The translations under genes and the position numbers were made by a program. 49,933 bases of DNA from Limisphaerales bacterium. GTDB taxonomy: Bacteria; Verrucomicrobiota; Verrucomicrobiia; Limisphaerales; UBA11358. The notes beneath the pieces were generated by a model, which saw only the letters and a program-made list of their open reading frames with translations, was not told the DNA's origin and made no database searches. Positions within the stretch are counted from its first letter, which is position 1, and the number at the start of each line of letters is the position of its first letter. Below are positions 36,601 to 44,665 of the stretch, in pieces. The stretch lies in the NCBI GenBank assembly GCA_003161635.1, contig PMOA01000098.1, forward strand, positions 18,618 through 68,550, in the 5' to 3' direction.

Positions 36601-37297
36601 GGAAATCTCGCGGTTTACCTGGACGCCGCCGGTCGTGTTGCCCACGGTGCCGTGGCCAAAGCGCCCGCTGCCGCCAGTGCGCGATTTTGATGCGGGAACT
36701 CTTCCGCCGATCATTTCTCCGCGCGTCGCGGCCACCGTGTTTTACGACTCCGACGGCGTCGCGCCGAATCCTCGGTATCCCGTCGGCGTGCGCATCGGTG
36801 AACTGGGCATCCCCGGCCAATCAGGCATCTCTGGCCAGCCGAATGACAACGCGCTTACAGAGCACGCCAACGAGTATTTGCAGTATAGCACGGGGACCGG
36901 CCGCCTCTTTTTGATTCAGCCGGATCCGAATACCGGCGTGTTTCGTTCCCTCAGCGCGGTCCATCCCGGCCAATCGCTTTTGCCGATCGTCGTTTACCGC
37001 GAGCAATTGACGAACAGCTTGTTTCCCCGCGTTTCCGGCGACGTCGTGCAAGTCACTCCGCTGATCGAACGCATTCCGTGGATGATGGACACGAACCGGA
37101 TCGTCACGATTCCCGACCGGTTGTTTGCCGGTTTTACCGAATACCACGCCCCGCTATACCACTATTATTTTTACCTGCGCGACTTGCAGCCCGTCCAGTT
37201 GGGCGCGGCCTACCGCTACTTCGTGGTGCATTTCAATGATCAGCGGGAAATTCAGGAAATCATCCCGGCGGGCGACGTGGAACTGCCACTCAACTGA
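33683..37297 (+). CDS. Large secreted fibronectin-like protein (1204 aa), second of three coupled genes
   Basis: The frame starts with TTG at 33683 in a TTGA overlap with the preceding stop, implying coupled translation. The first ~20 residues (NSRHPTSNIQQPTPK) are encoded by a dispersed repeat-like sequence. A signal peptide follows (PVWCALLAVVCFGSLFPAATFAQ region). I see Fn3-like segments ('PP.PPTDVRVENTVLPGSTNAPRLLVSWQQNTN' style, and RLRWGAPLELRRL, SRFTWTPP) separated by beta-rich stretches, and paired Cys residues (CVVNLPSDGGCDQH, GSCGTPVVMF) that suggest disulfides. It lacks the FYRL-type tail of its downstream neighbour. Its function is not recognised; expression with two other giant exported proteins suggests one assembly. 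Confidence 0.65.
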   Translation: MKPVNSRHPTSNIQQPTPKALNGRAAFPVWCALLAVVCFGSLFPAATFAQTALSNLVFAVGTTWQDNASHQWSYVLLDSSDGLVLAGRRFAVFGKTGTASSTNSFTQRGTMFRQTDATAIAAILNQSVALGDDLNSLSDGLNLMFRNVPGITNQPLAQKVLSAFQVAATNEESDQLLSLMGKGHPGLNRCLGLAFAEQVTNVTTYEVREPDSAGTPGDVIGRVTVIPGAPVILPAPGRPFQVVTNNPSDHLRVRLRWGAPLELRRLAPLQFGYNVWRIARTDAEAAHFDVNPPSTAQLTADSHFVRANLAAVMPSAELDLGGGLGGAENLADRLTYFFSDTGRMTGGAFTDGQEFYYFVTARDLLGRDGLVSFGGLARACRRLPPAPPTDVRVENTVLPGSTNAPRLLVSWQQNTNPTNAVTHYWIYRWTNPSMVLVNDANPTNGIVGIVPQLGGTNRNSFLDTSTGALTNANLTNVWYTIRAVSVAACDPLLSPHSPPAWGVLRQRDAPLATTGEVLGSCGTPVVMFQNFATNAIPADPQTWNFRLTCVRRDPGITWVQFAITNTVTGLSTQATTIGPVYFPPSDDTAQLDYPLPAGDLLIHTLQVGCIVGTAYDQVSAAANCTMLAPVPAAEQHEAIFYAGQLLATALSADDPLLAVLNNGNTACYPGNNATVDASGMVAMTFNTGPVPLLVQAFTSNTWHQLGIVTPDANQVYWVSYPACLIGPLPPFRGCVVNLPSDGGCDQHVARAAADGPVAPLRVRFRLTPRTREYRVYRRADDGPLTLFAQGAALYDPANTNKLIEAKDDAMPASPTRLCYYVQLLDNQGHGSPLALVGCKAVGALPRPIMAEPQPLGAVGNPQVMLNWFCPTSGVTRFEIKISRVDPPSPSAASGFASLIATPYSPHNPFASYLGLTKQKTSLSIFREAQMTTPIGPGFGPGPQFTLTATVLANVAFDISVSAVDAQGIIGPPSEISRFTWTPPVVLPTVPWPKRPLPPVRDFDAGTLPPIISPRVAATVFYDSDGVAPNPRYPVGVRIGELGIPGQSGISGQPNDNALTEHANEYLQYSTGTGRLFLIQPDPNTGVFRSLSAVHPGQSLLPIVVYREQLTNSLFPRVSGDVVQVTPLIERIPWMMDTNRIVTIPDRLFAGFTEYHAPLYHYYFYLRDLQPVQLGAAYRYFVVHFNDQREIQEIIPAGDVELPLN
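33692..33738. repeat. Dispersed 'CATCCAACATCGAACATTCAA'-type repeat in coding N-terminus
   Basis: A run of short AT-rich near-repeats (ATCCAACATCGAACATTCAA and similar) of the type read as 'NIEHPTSNIQH' on one strand and 'ECSMLDV' on the other. I recall such sequences as scattered through Verrucomicrobiota genomes. Here it covers the overlap between two large genes and supplies the first codons of the second one. Confidence 0.45.
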
Positions 37298-40200
37298 ATG
37301 AAATCTCCAATCTCCAACCTCTCAGCTTCAGGCGCCAGCGGCATGGGCCAACCTCGAAGGCTTATTGCTTGGAATTGGATGTTTCTCTGGAGCGTGGCGC
37401 TGGGCCTCTCGTGCTTTTCATCGCGCGCCGCGTTCGTTTACGAAACGCCCGCCGAGTTCATCACGTCCGGCGATTTCGATGGAGATGGCCGCGTTGACGC
37501 GCTCGTGCTGGACAAAACCACCGGCAACGTCCGAGTGGGCTACCAAAATTTCAATGGTGGTCTGGATTGGTCCGCCCCACGTGCCACCGGAGCCGACAGT
37601 GCCAGTGCCTTGGCTGTGGGGCGCTTTGCCGAAACGAACCGTGACGCGATTGCGGTCACGGCAGCGGACCTGAACCAGATCCGGGTTTTGAATCTTTCCA
37701 GTCCGTCCAATTCACCGGCCCCAGCCATCATCAATCCCGCCCACGCGGGCGCCAGTCTTTTGGTCGGGCTGGACGCGCCTTACGGTGTGACGGCGAACCG
37801 AAGCTGGCTGACTGCGGGCGCTCACGATCCCGGCATCACGTTGCTCGATCTGTTCGCGTTCTTCGCGGACAGCCAGGCAAGTTTTCAAGATCAAATCGTG
37901 GCGGAAGGTTATTTGAGCAGCGGCAATTCGCTGGCGATTGGCACCAATGTGACGACCTTCGTGACCGGTATGATGCGGGGCAGCAATGATACCTTCGCCG
38001 CTTATTCCTATGCCAGCCAATCCAATGTGCTCTACCGTGTGGGTTTGAGTGCCGGAACAGAATACACCCCGGGACATTTTCAATGGAGCCGGGACACCAA
38101 TGCCGTTTCCGTAATGATTTTCTATGTGCCGGGACAATCGAACCTCATGGTCCAGCGAATCATCGCGAGCGGCGGCGGCTATTCGTTGGGCGCGCCCATG
38201 ACCTCGACATTCACCTCCGCCATTCAGCGGGTCTATTTTGTGGATGAAGGCACCAACGGTTATGGCGTGATTCAGTTTGGCGATGGCGTGATGGGCGTGC
38301 GGCCGGCGGGCACAAACGACGAATTGCAAGTGAGCTTCGCCTTCGGGTCGGGTGCCGCCGGCAATGTGGTCAGTGGCGTAATCCCGTTGGGGATCGGGAA
38401 ATTCGCCCTGCTTTCGGCGGCGTCGAATTCACCCGCCTCCACCGAAGCGCAGATCTTCACCCGGGCCGGCACCAACTACACCCAGACCAGCAGCAATTCA
38501 CTTCCGGCCGTCACCTCGGTCGCAACACGCGGCAACGTGTGGCTGTTCCAGATCGAACCCTTTGCCAGCAGCGCCGCCTCACTCATCGGTTCGTTGAGCG
38601 CGCCGGCGTGGAGCAGTTCCATTAGCGGCATGCCCGGCACGCTTTCGGTGCGTGTCGAAAGCGACGGCGGCACGACCACGGGTTTGAACAATCCGGCGAC
38701 CAACAACTTCGGCCCCCCGCCTGCCGGCACGGCTTACGTTCTGCCAAACCAGTATCGCGACGATGTTTCGTTTTTCGGCTATGGCCCGGCTCGCGCGCCC
38801 GAACCCTCCGTCGTTACAATTTCGCCGCCGCCCGGTTCTTATGACGGGCCAATCCAAATTTCCTTCACCCGTCAGAACGCCACCGATGACGTGCAATATC
38901 GTTTGGCTCCGGGGAATGCCTGGCAGCTCTACGCCACGCCGTTTCCGCTGACGAACGACGCGACCGTTGAATTCTACGGGCAAACGACCGGCGGCGCACG
39001 CAGCCGGACGCAATCCGCCAGCTACGCATTGGGCAACATCGCCGTGCCCGCCGAGCCGCTCGTCACGCTGCCAGGAAGCGACACGAATCCGCCGGCCGTG
39101 GATCCGACCATTCCGCATATCTCGGCCAGCGGCACCGTGTTCTATGGCCGGCGCGGAAACAACACCGTCACGAACACCGCGCCGACGATGTTCTACACGG
39201 CCAATGACGTCGTCTTTTCATTCACCCCACCCGGCCCGCCGACCATTTTTGCGAATCTGCCCTTGTATACGAATCCCGAAGGTCTGGTGTTTGACACTAG
39301 CGGCAACCTCTTTGTGGCGGGCGGTGGAGACGTCAGCAAGATCACTCCCGACGGCACGGTGAGTCTCTTTGCGACCCTGCCCGGTTTCGGTGGGTATGGA
39401 ATGGTGATTGATGCCGCCAACAATCTCTATGTGGCGGGGGCCGCGTCGCTCGAGATCAAAAAAATCACTCCCGGCGGCACGGTGAGCACCTATGCGATCC
39501 TTGCCAGCGGGACGACGGGCATGGTGCTTGACGGCGGCGGCAACCTTTACACGGTGGGCGGTGGTTATACGGTTAAAAAGATCCCCGCTGGCGGCGGAGC
39601 GGTGACCGACTACGCGACCCTCGGCGGCAACAACCTCTACGGATTGGCCTTCGACTCCTTCGGCTACCTTTACGCCTCGGATATCACCAAGACGACGCTC
39701 TACAAGATCCCCCCGGGCGGCGGCTCCTACGTCAACTTTGGGACGCTCACTTCCGGGGTCAAAGGTCTGGCTTTTGACCAGAGTGGCAACCTTTACGGGA
39801 CGCAATATTATGAAGACAAGATTTGCAAGATCACGCCCGACGGGACCGTGACCACCTATGGGTCCAACCTGGGCGGCCCCAGATACCTCACGTTCAAGAG
39901 CACTACCGTCAATCAATTAGGGAATGATTTACGCCTGCCCTCGATCTGGGCGATCAATCTGGATGGCAGTGGCGAAACCTTTATCACCACCGGCCGCGAA
40001 CCGCGCGCGTCCCGCGATGGACACTGGCTGGCGTTCTGGCGCGAGAACGATCCGCTCACGAATCAATTCAGCCTGTGGCTGCGCGACCTGCCGGCGGGTC
40101 AGGAAAACCGCTGGCTCACTCGCAGCAACCGTTTTGTGGGTTACGATTGGCAGCGGGACAACACGAACCTGATTTTTGCCGTGGACGGCTTGTTCTGGCA

Positions 40201-41215
40201 GATTGGTGCGAGCACACCGCCCGTCGCATTTCCGCTGGCCACCGACACTCAGCAGGGTGCGCCGGCCGTGAATCCGGCGGATGGGCGAGTCGCGCTGCAA
40301 GTCATCTATCCAGGGAGCACCGGCATCTATCTCGCGCCGTCCAACTTGACGACGCGGCAAAATCTCAGCCTTAACATTCTCAGTCCTCGCTGGCCTGCCT
40401 GGTCGCCGGATGGCACACGCCTCGCCGTAGCCGACGATCCGAACATCAGCCCAGTGCTGGATGCGGGTCACAATCTGTGGGTGGTGAATTTAGGCGGGCA
40501 GACGAACATTTACCAAATCACTGCGTTGACCGGCACGAACGGTTTTCCGAACGGCGCAGTGTGGTCGCCGGGCGGCAACAAACTGGTCACTGCAGGCTGT
40601 ATTGGTGGCGTGAATGGACTGTGGGTCATCCCAGTTTCGAGCGACGGTTCGGCATGCCACTGTCAGCCGGAGTTGCTACCGACTTCACCGGGCGACCCGA
40701 TTGATTTCGCCGGCTCCGTCCTGACTACCGCAACCGGCGCGAGCGCAAGCTACGCAAATCTGGGTTTGTTCATCCGGCTTGATCCTGCGTTGCTGGTGGT
40801 TTATTGGAGCACCAACTACGATGGTTTTGCGCTGGAATCTGCCACTGAGCTGCCGGCGGGACTTTCGTGGTCGTCCGTGACGGGACCGTATTTCCGCGCC
40901 GGCCCGTATTTCGAATATCGGGAAGCGCGCACAGCGCTGGCGGCGCGAAAATATTTCCGGCTACATTCTCCCGGCGTGCTCGTGCTGACGCCGCCCGAAC
41001 CGGCGATGGCGTTGCATCTTGAACCTAATGCCGCCGTATTGAACTGGCCGCTCAACTATGTTGGTTACACGATCGAAGCCACCACGAATCTCTCACCGCC
41101 CGCCCTGTGGATACCACTCGCGGATAGGACGGTGAACACGAATGGCATGTTCGAGTATCGCCGCGTGCTGCCAGGACCGGCGCAGGAATTCTACCGCCTA
41201 CGTGGGCCGCAATAA
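37298..41215 (+). CDS. Large secreted propeller protein (1305 aa), third of three coupled genes
   Basis: The ATG at 37298 directly follows the previous TGA, so the three genes form one transcript. A signal peptide covers about residues 24-45 (WMFLWSVALGLSCFSSRAAF). Next are FG-GAP/VCBS-like repeats (SGDFDGDGRVDALVLD), a chitobiase-like C-terminal (CHB_HEX_C) module near 505-580 (VTISPPPGSYDGPIQISFT), five or more NHL repeats (about 645-865, 'GLVFDTSGNLFVAGGGDVSKITPDGT') and a TolB/WD40-like PD40 region (about 890-1130, ASRDGHWLAFWREND). The end has two copies of the 'W...Y.LE..T.L.....W.......FYRL' tail (about 1160-1225 and 1235-1305). It looks like a surface-anchored binding scaffold. Confidence 0.75.
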   Translation: MKSPISNLSASGASGMGQPRRLIAWNWMFLWSVALGLSCFSSRAAFVYETPAEFITSGDFDGDGRVDALVLDKTTGNVRVGYQNFNGGLDWSAPRATGADSASALAVGRFAETNRDAIAVTAADLNQIRVLNLSSPSNSPAPAIINPAHAGASLLVGLDAPYGVTANRSWLTAGAHDPGITLLDLFAFFADSQASFQDQIVAEGYLSSGNSLAIGTNVTTFVTGMMRGSNDTFAAYSYASQSNVLYRVGLSAGTEYTPGHFQWSRDTNAVSVMIFYVPGQSNLMVQRIIASGGGYSLGAPMTSTFTSAIQRVYFVDEGTNGYGVIQFGDGVMGVRPAGTNDELQVSFAFGSGAAGNVVSGVIPLGIGKFALLSAASNSPASTEAQIFTRAGTNYTQTSSNSLPAVTSVATRGNVWLFQIEPFASSAASLIGSLSAPAWSSSISGMPGTLSVRVESDGGTTTGLNNPATNNFGPPPAGTAYVLPNQYRDDVSFFGYGPARAPEPSVVTISPPPGSYDGPIQISFTRQNATDDVQYRLAPGNAWQLYATPFPLTNDATVEFYGQTTGGARSRTQSASYALGNIAVPAEPLVTLPGSDTNPPAVDPTIPHISASGTVFYGRRGNNTVTNTAPTMFYTANDVVFSFTPPGPPTIFANLPLYTNPEGLVFDTSGNLFVAGGGDVSKITPDGTVSLFATLPGFGGYGMVIDAANNLYVAGAASLEIKKITPGGTVSTYAILASGTTGMVLDGGGNLYTVGGGYTVKKIPAGGGAVTDYATLGGNNLYGLAFDSFGYLYASDITKTTLYKIPPGGGSYVNFGTLTSGVKGLAFDQSGNLYGTQYYEDKICKITPDGTVTTYGSNLGGPRYLTFKSTTVNQLGNDLRLPSIWAINLDGSGETFITTGREPRASRDGHWLAFWRENDPLTNQFSLWLRDLPAGQENRWLTRSNRFVGYDWQRDNTNLIFAVDGLFWQIGASTPPVAFPLATDTQQGAPAVNPADGRVALQVIYPGSTGIYLAPSNLTTRQNLSLNILSPRWPAWSPDGTRLAVADDPNISPVLDAGHNLWVVNLGGQTNIYQITALTGTNGFPNGAVWSPGGNKLVTAGCIGGVNGLWVIPVSSDGSACHCQPELLPTSPGDPIDFAGSVLTTATGASASYANLGLFIRLDPALLVVYWSTNYDGFALESATELPAGLSWSSVTGPYFRAGPYFEYREARTALAARKYFRLHSPGVLVLTPPEPAMALHLEPNAAVLNWPLNYVGYTIEATTNLSPPALWIPLADRTVNTNGMFEYRRVLPGPAQEFYRLRGPQ

Positions 41216-41364
41216 TGGTTCCGTGCTTTGTGAGTTGTTAAATTTTCGTCTTTATTCTTTTCGCCACAAATTATTTTTCAGTTGCAGTTTTCGGAAAACC
41301 GACTCTCGCCTGAATCGGGTTATTGGTTCGTATCGAGGGTTCGAGTTCCTTGACCTAGAGCGTT

Positions 41365-41568
41365 TCAACAAAAGCTATAGCCGCAGGAGGCAAACCAACC
41401 CAGCGCGTCTTGGGCGGTGACTTGGGTCAAAGCGTGTCCAATGGCCCTGACCAGGTCGGCGGGTGTCCGGGCTTCGGCAGTGCGCAGCAGAGCCTTTACC
41501 TTTGTGAAGGCGTGCCGATTGTCCTCGTCTTTTAGTCCGCAATCGTGACCAAACTTCACCGCCTCCAT
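41365..41568 (-). pseudogene. C-terminal remnant of an IS630/Tc1-like transposase
   Basis: The last ~50 residues (HAFTKVKALLRTAEARTPAD, LVRAIGHALTQV, GWFASCGYSFC) match the tail of IS630-family transposases, which typically end 'F.KLK..LR.A..RT...L..AIG..L.......C..YF...GY'. No DDE catalytic part precedes it, and the codons before residue ~17 do not look related. It is therefore a 3' relic of an insertion sequence just left of site 3. Confidence 0.6.
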
Positions 41569-42050
41569 TCCGCGAAACCTGGGCTCGTCTCCGCTTGTGT
41601 GCTCGTTCCGTCGCGTTGAAATGGCACCCGCCCCCGCGCCAGACTTTCAGCCAACTGGCTTGACGCCGTAAGCCGAAAGACTGGCTTGCCCCAAAACCCC
41701 CACGCGACCGAACTCCGCCACCGCTGCGCTCGCCCCGGTTCTCGCTCCATTCCGCCGGCTCGTTTCGTCACGATTGGAAAAAGACCGACCGTCACTCGCA
41801 AAAGCCGATTGACCGTCGGGACCGCTTCCCCCCGGCGCAAAGACTTTCGGGCTGACTCGTTGCACGGGCACACCAAAAGACTTTGCGCCAGCCCGATTTT
41901 GGCGCGACCAAAGCGGCGCAACCGTTCTCCGAACCGCCTACGGCTAATTCTCCGCCCGGCCACGCCGCTTCCGTCGCAAGACGCCTTCGGTTTCTGATTG
42001 GTAGCGGGGGACCGGAACGACTTCGTCGGCCTTTTGCATTCAGTTCTCCG
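41569..42050. other. GC-rich stretch without a convincing gene
   Basis: About 480 bp in which no frame gives a protein with recognisable or even balanced composition. It contains short repeated words (AAAGACT near 41676, 41839 and 41876) and the long hairpin listed separately. It sits between the IS630 relic and site 3, so it may be decayed mobile-element DNA. Confidence 0.5.
41834..41889. repeat. Long imperfect inverted repeat in non-coding stretch
   Basis: GGCGCAAAGACTTT (41834-41847) pairs with AAAGACTTTGCGCC (41876-41889) over 14 bp with one mismatch, leaving a loop of 28 nt. It is not followed by a U-tract on either strand, so a terminator is not supported. No integron attC core (GTTRRRY) is present. 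It could be an RNA structure or the end of an old element. Confidence 0.5.
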
Positions 42051-42052
42051 AG

Positions 42053-42319
42053 CGGACACCAAAACGGACACCAAAGGAGTTAAAAAGGGTATAGTCGGGT
42101 TATGCCGAATTATGTGAGTAGCCAATGAAATCGGGTATATTTGGGGCGCAACAGCGGGGTAAATCGGCCGATTCCGACCCTCGCCTCCAATCTGAACCCT
42201 TTATTTATAGGGGTTTGGTTGGTGTTAGGGTCTGAGTTTCACCGGAATCTTCACCTGTTTGGCTGCCCGTTCAGAAACTGGTCACTGCTCGGTCAACGCT
42301 CGCCCACTGCTCGCTTACG
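42053..42319 (+). other. tRNA-Cys-derived attachment site 3 with flanking 12-bp-period repeats
   Basis: Core CGATTCCGACCCTCGCCTC at 42169-42187, continuing as CAATC. The upstream pair is CGGACACC at 42053 and 42065; the downstream pair is TTCACC at 42238 and 42250. Both are 12 bp apart. The left-end motif CGCCCACTGCTCGCTTACG is at 42301-42319, and its inverted counterpart stands before site 4. An integrase fragment begins at 42352, so this is the integrase-proximal (attL-like) end of the short element lying between sites 3 and 4. Confidence 0.78.
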
Positions 42320-42351
42320 CGACAGTCGCCGATGCCGGCACACTCATAACC

Positions 42352-42735
42352 ATGAGTGAAACGATGAAACAAGCATTCGGTCTGGTCCGGCGTCCCTGGG
42401 GCGTCTTCTACCTCAAACACAAAATCACCGGCGAACAAAAGAGCCTCAAGACAAGCGACAAGTCTGAGGCGCAACGCATCCTCCAGGCGCACAACGAATC
42501 GGAGTGTCAGCCGCATTTCAACCTGTCGCTGGCGCGGGTGTATCTCAACGGCGCTGATTCCAAGCTGGCCACGCGGACGTGGCAGGAGGTGATGGAAAAC
42601 ATCGTCGCCAAGAAAACGAATGAGACGCGGCGGCGCTGGGAAGTGGCGATTAAGGACCGGTATTTTGACTGCCTCCGCAACCTGCGCGTGGCGGAAAGCG
42701 GGGGCGGCGGACGAATTTTGCGCCTAAGGATTTGA
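42352..42735 (+). pseudogene. Truncated tyrosine recombinase (N-terminal part only)
   Basis: About 127 codons from the ATG at 42352 (MSETMKQAFGLVRRPWGVFY). The pattern 'RPWGVFYLKHKITGEQKSLKT..K.EA.R.L.AHNE' followed by LARVYLNGADSKLATRTWQE and a helical core-binding segment (VMENIVAKKTNETRRRWEVA) matches the N-terminal and SAM-like DNA-binding parts of phage-type integrases that I recall from Verrucomicrobiota. The catalytic R...H-x-x-R...Y domain is missing; the sequence breaks down after 'VAES' in a Gly-rich out-of-phase run. It starts about 160 bp after the site 3 core, the usual place for an integrase gene. Confidence 0.7.
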
Positions 42736-42797
42736 TCCTGCATAATTAACATCGTCTTAACAAAAATATCACCTGGACTGAAATCGTTCAGTTCCCG

Positions 42798-42828
42798 TTG
42801 ACATCGTGGGGACTGGATTTGGTAATAT
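42798..42828 (+). promoter_or_regulatory. Candidate sigma-70-like promoter for the BspA-like gene
   Basis: TTGACA at 42798-42803 and TAATAT at 42823-42828, spacer 19 bp (18 bp if GTAATA is taken as the -10 box). It lies about 50 bp before the ATG at 42877. The spacer is longer than the 17-bp optimum, so activity is uncertain. Confidence 0.4.
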
Positions 42829-42876
42829 GCGGTTTTCGGAAAGCGTCATCCCTCGTGTTTCCGGTGCGTAACCAGT

Positions 42877-44633
42877 ATGGAAAAGCAAACCGAGCGCAGA
42901 ATTCGAAATCATCGAATCAACCTATGGTTGCCGCTGTTGTTGGTGTTAGCATGGCCCGCCGTGGGGCAAGCCCAATTCACTTTCATCACCAACAATGGCG
43001 CAATCACCATCACTGGATACACGGGAACCGACACCGTAGTAACCATTCCCAGCAAAACCAATGGTCTGCCCATCACCAGCATCGGAGACTATGCGTTCGG
43101 TGGCTGCACCAGCCTGACCAATGCGACGATTCCCGACAGTGTGACCAACATCGGAACCTATGCGTTCGGACGCTGCTCCAGCCTGATCTCGATAAAAGTA
43201 GATACGAACAATCCGTCATATAGCAGTGTGTCTGGGGCCTTGTTCAACAAGAGCCAGACCGTAATTATTGCATATCCAGAAGGATTGAGCGGTAGTTATA
43301 CCGTTCCCAATGGCGTCACCAGCATCGGCGACTTTGCATTTGCCCAATGCACCAGCCTGACCAATGTGACCATCCCCAACAGTGTCACCAGCATCGGGGA
43401 GTATGCGTTCTTTTACTGCACCAGCCTTACTAGCATGACGATACCCAGCAGCGTCACCAACATCGGAGATTTGGCGTTCGACGGGTGCAGTAGCCTGGCG
43501 AGTGTGACAATTCCCGACAGCGTCAGCAGCATTGGAGACTCTGCATTCTCTAACTGCACCGCCTGACCAATGTGACAATCCCCGACAGTGTCACCAACAT
43601 CGGGGTCTTTGCGTTCGCTGTCTGCACCAGTCTGACCTCGATAACAGTGGATACGAATAATCCGTCCTATAGCAGTGCGGCTGGGGTTTTGTTCAACAAA
43701 AGCCGGATCGCGCTCATTGCGTATCCAGGCGGGTTGAGTGGCAGTTACATCATTCCCGACACTGTCACCAGCATCGGGGACGATACGTTCGTTGGATGCA
43801 GGAGCCTGACCAATGTGACGATTCCCAACAGCGTCACCAACATCGGGGGCTATGCATTCTACGACTGTTACAATTTGACCAGTGTCACGATTGGCAATGG
43901 CGTCACCAGCATCAGGGACTTTGCGTTCGGTTACTGCATCAGTTTGACCAGTGTGACGATCCCCGACAGCGTCACCAGCATCGGGAACGGTGCGTTCGTT
44001 GACTGCACCAGCCTGGTCTCGATCACAGTGGATACAAACAATCCGTCATACAGCAGCGTGGCGGGCGTCTTGCTCAACAAGAGCCAGACCGCGCTCATTG
44101 CGTATCCAGACGGATTGAGCCGTACTTATACAATTCCCAACTGCGTCACCACCATCGGGGACTATGCGTTCTCTGGGTGCGCCACCCTGACCAGTGTGAC
44201 GATCCCTAACAGCGTCACCAGCATAGGGGACTGGGCGTTTTCTTACTGCCCCAACCTGACCACAGCTTATTTTTCAGGAAATGCGCCGAGTGGGGACAAC
44301 ACGATCTTTTTCGACGAAACTGGCACGGTTTATTATCTACAGGGCGCTACGGGCTGGAGTTCCGCTTTCGGCGGTTGGCCCACGGCTTTGTGGTATCAGC
44401 CCCAGCCCAGGATTTTGGGCAGTGGCTACGGTTTGGGGGCAACAACCAACGGATTCGGTTTCACCATTTCTTGGGCGACAAACATTCCGGTAGTAGTGGA
44501 AGCCTGCGCGGATCTTGCCGATGCCAACTGGTGCCCGGTGGCCACCAATGCCCTTGTAGCTGGCACGAATTATTTCAGCGATGCAGATTGGACGAATTAT
44601 CCAAAGCGTTTCTACCGCATCCGCTCCCCGTGA
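42877..44633 (+). pseudogene. BspA-like leucine-rich-repeat secreted protein, split by one frameshift
   Basis: A signal peptide (about residues 15-33, LPLLLVLAWPAVGQAQ) is followed by about sixteen 23-residue BspA/TpLRR repeats of the form 'VTIP.SVTSIG.YAF..CTSLTS'. Three longer inserts begin 'TVDTNNPSYSS.AGVLFNKS'. The frame stops at 43566 because TGCACC-GCCTGACC lacks one base relative to the usual TGCACCAGCCTGACC. The second part, from about 43566, continues perfectly to 44633. The C-terminus (FTISWATNIPVVVEACADLA ... RFYRIRSP) is the shared tail. Such proteins are usually surface-exposed binding proteins. A sequencing error, a real single-base deletion or slippage could each explain the break. 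Confidence 0.82.
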
Positions 44634-44665
44634 AGGCACAGTGCAGCTCTGATGCGAAGCAAAGT

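Noticed and set aside
41834-41889. Integron attC site
   Set aside because: The inverted repeat has no GTTRRRY/RYYYAAC core sites and there is no IntI-type integrase in the window.
43081-44240. Dense 69-bp repeats
   Set aside because: They encode the 23-residue BspA-type leucine-rich repeats of one gene, so they are coding repeats, not an array or satellite.
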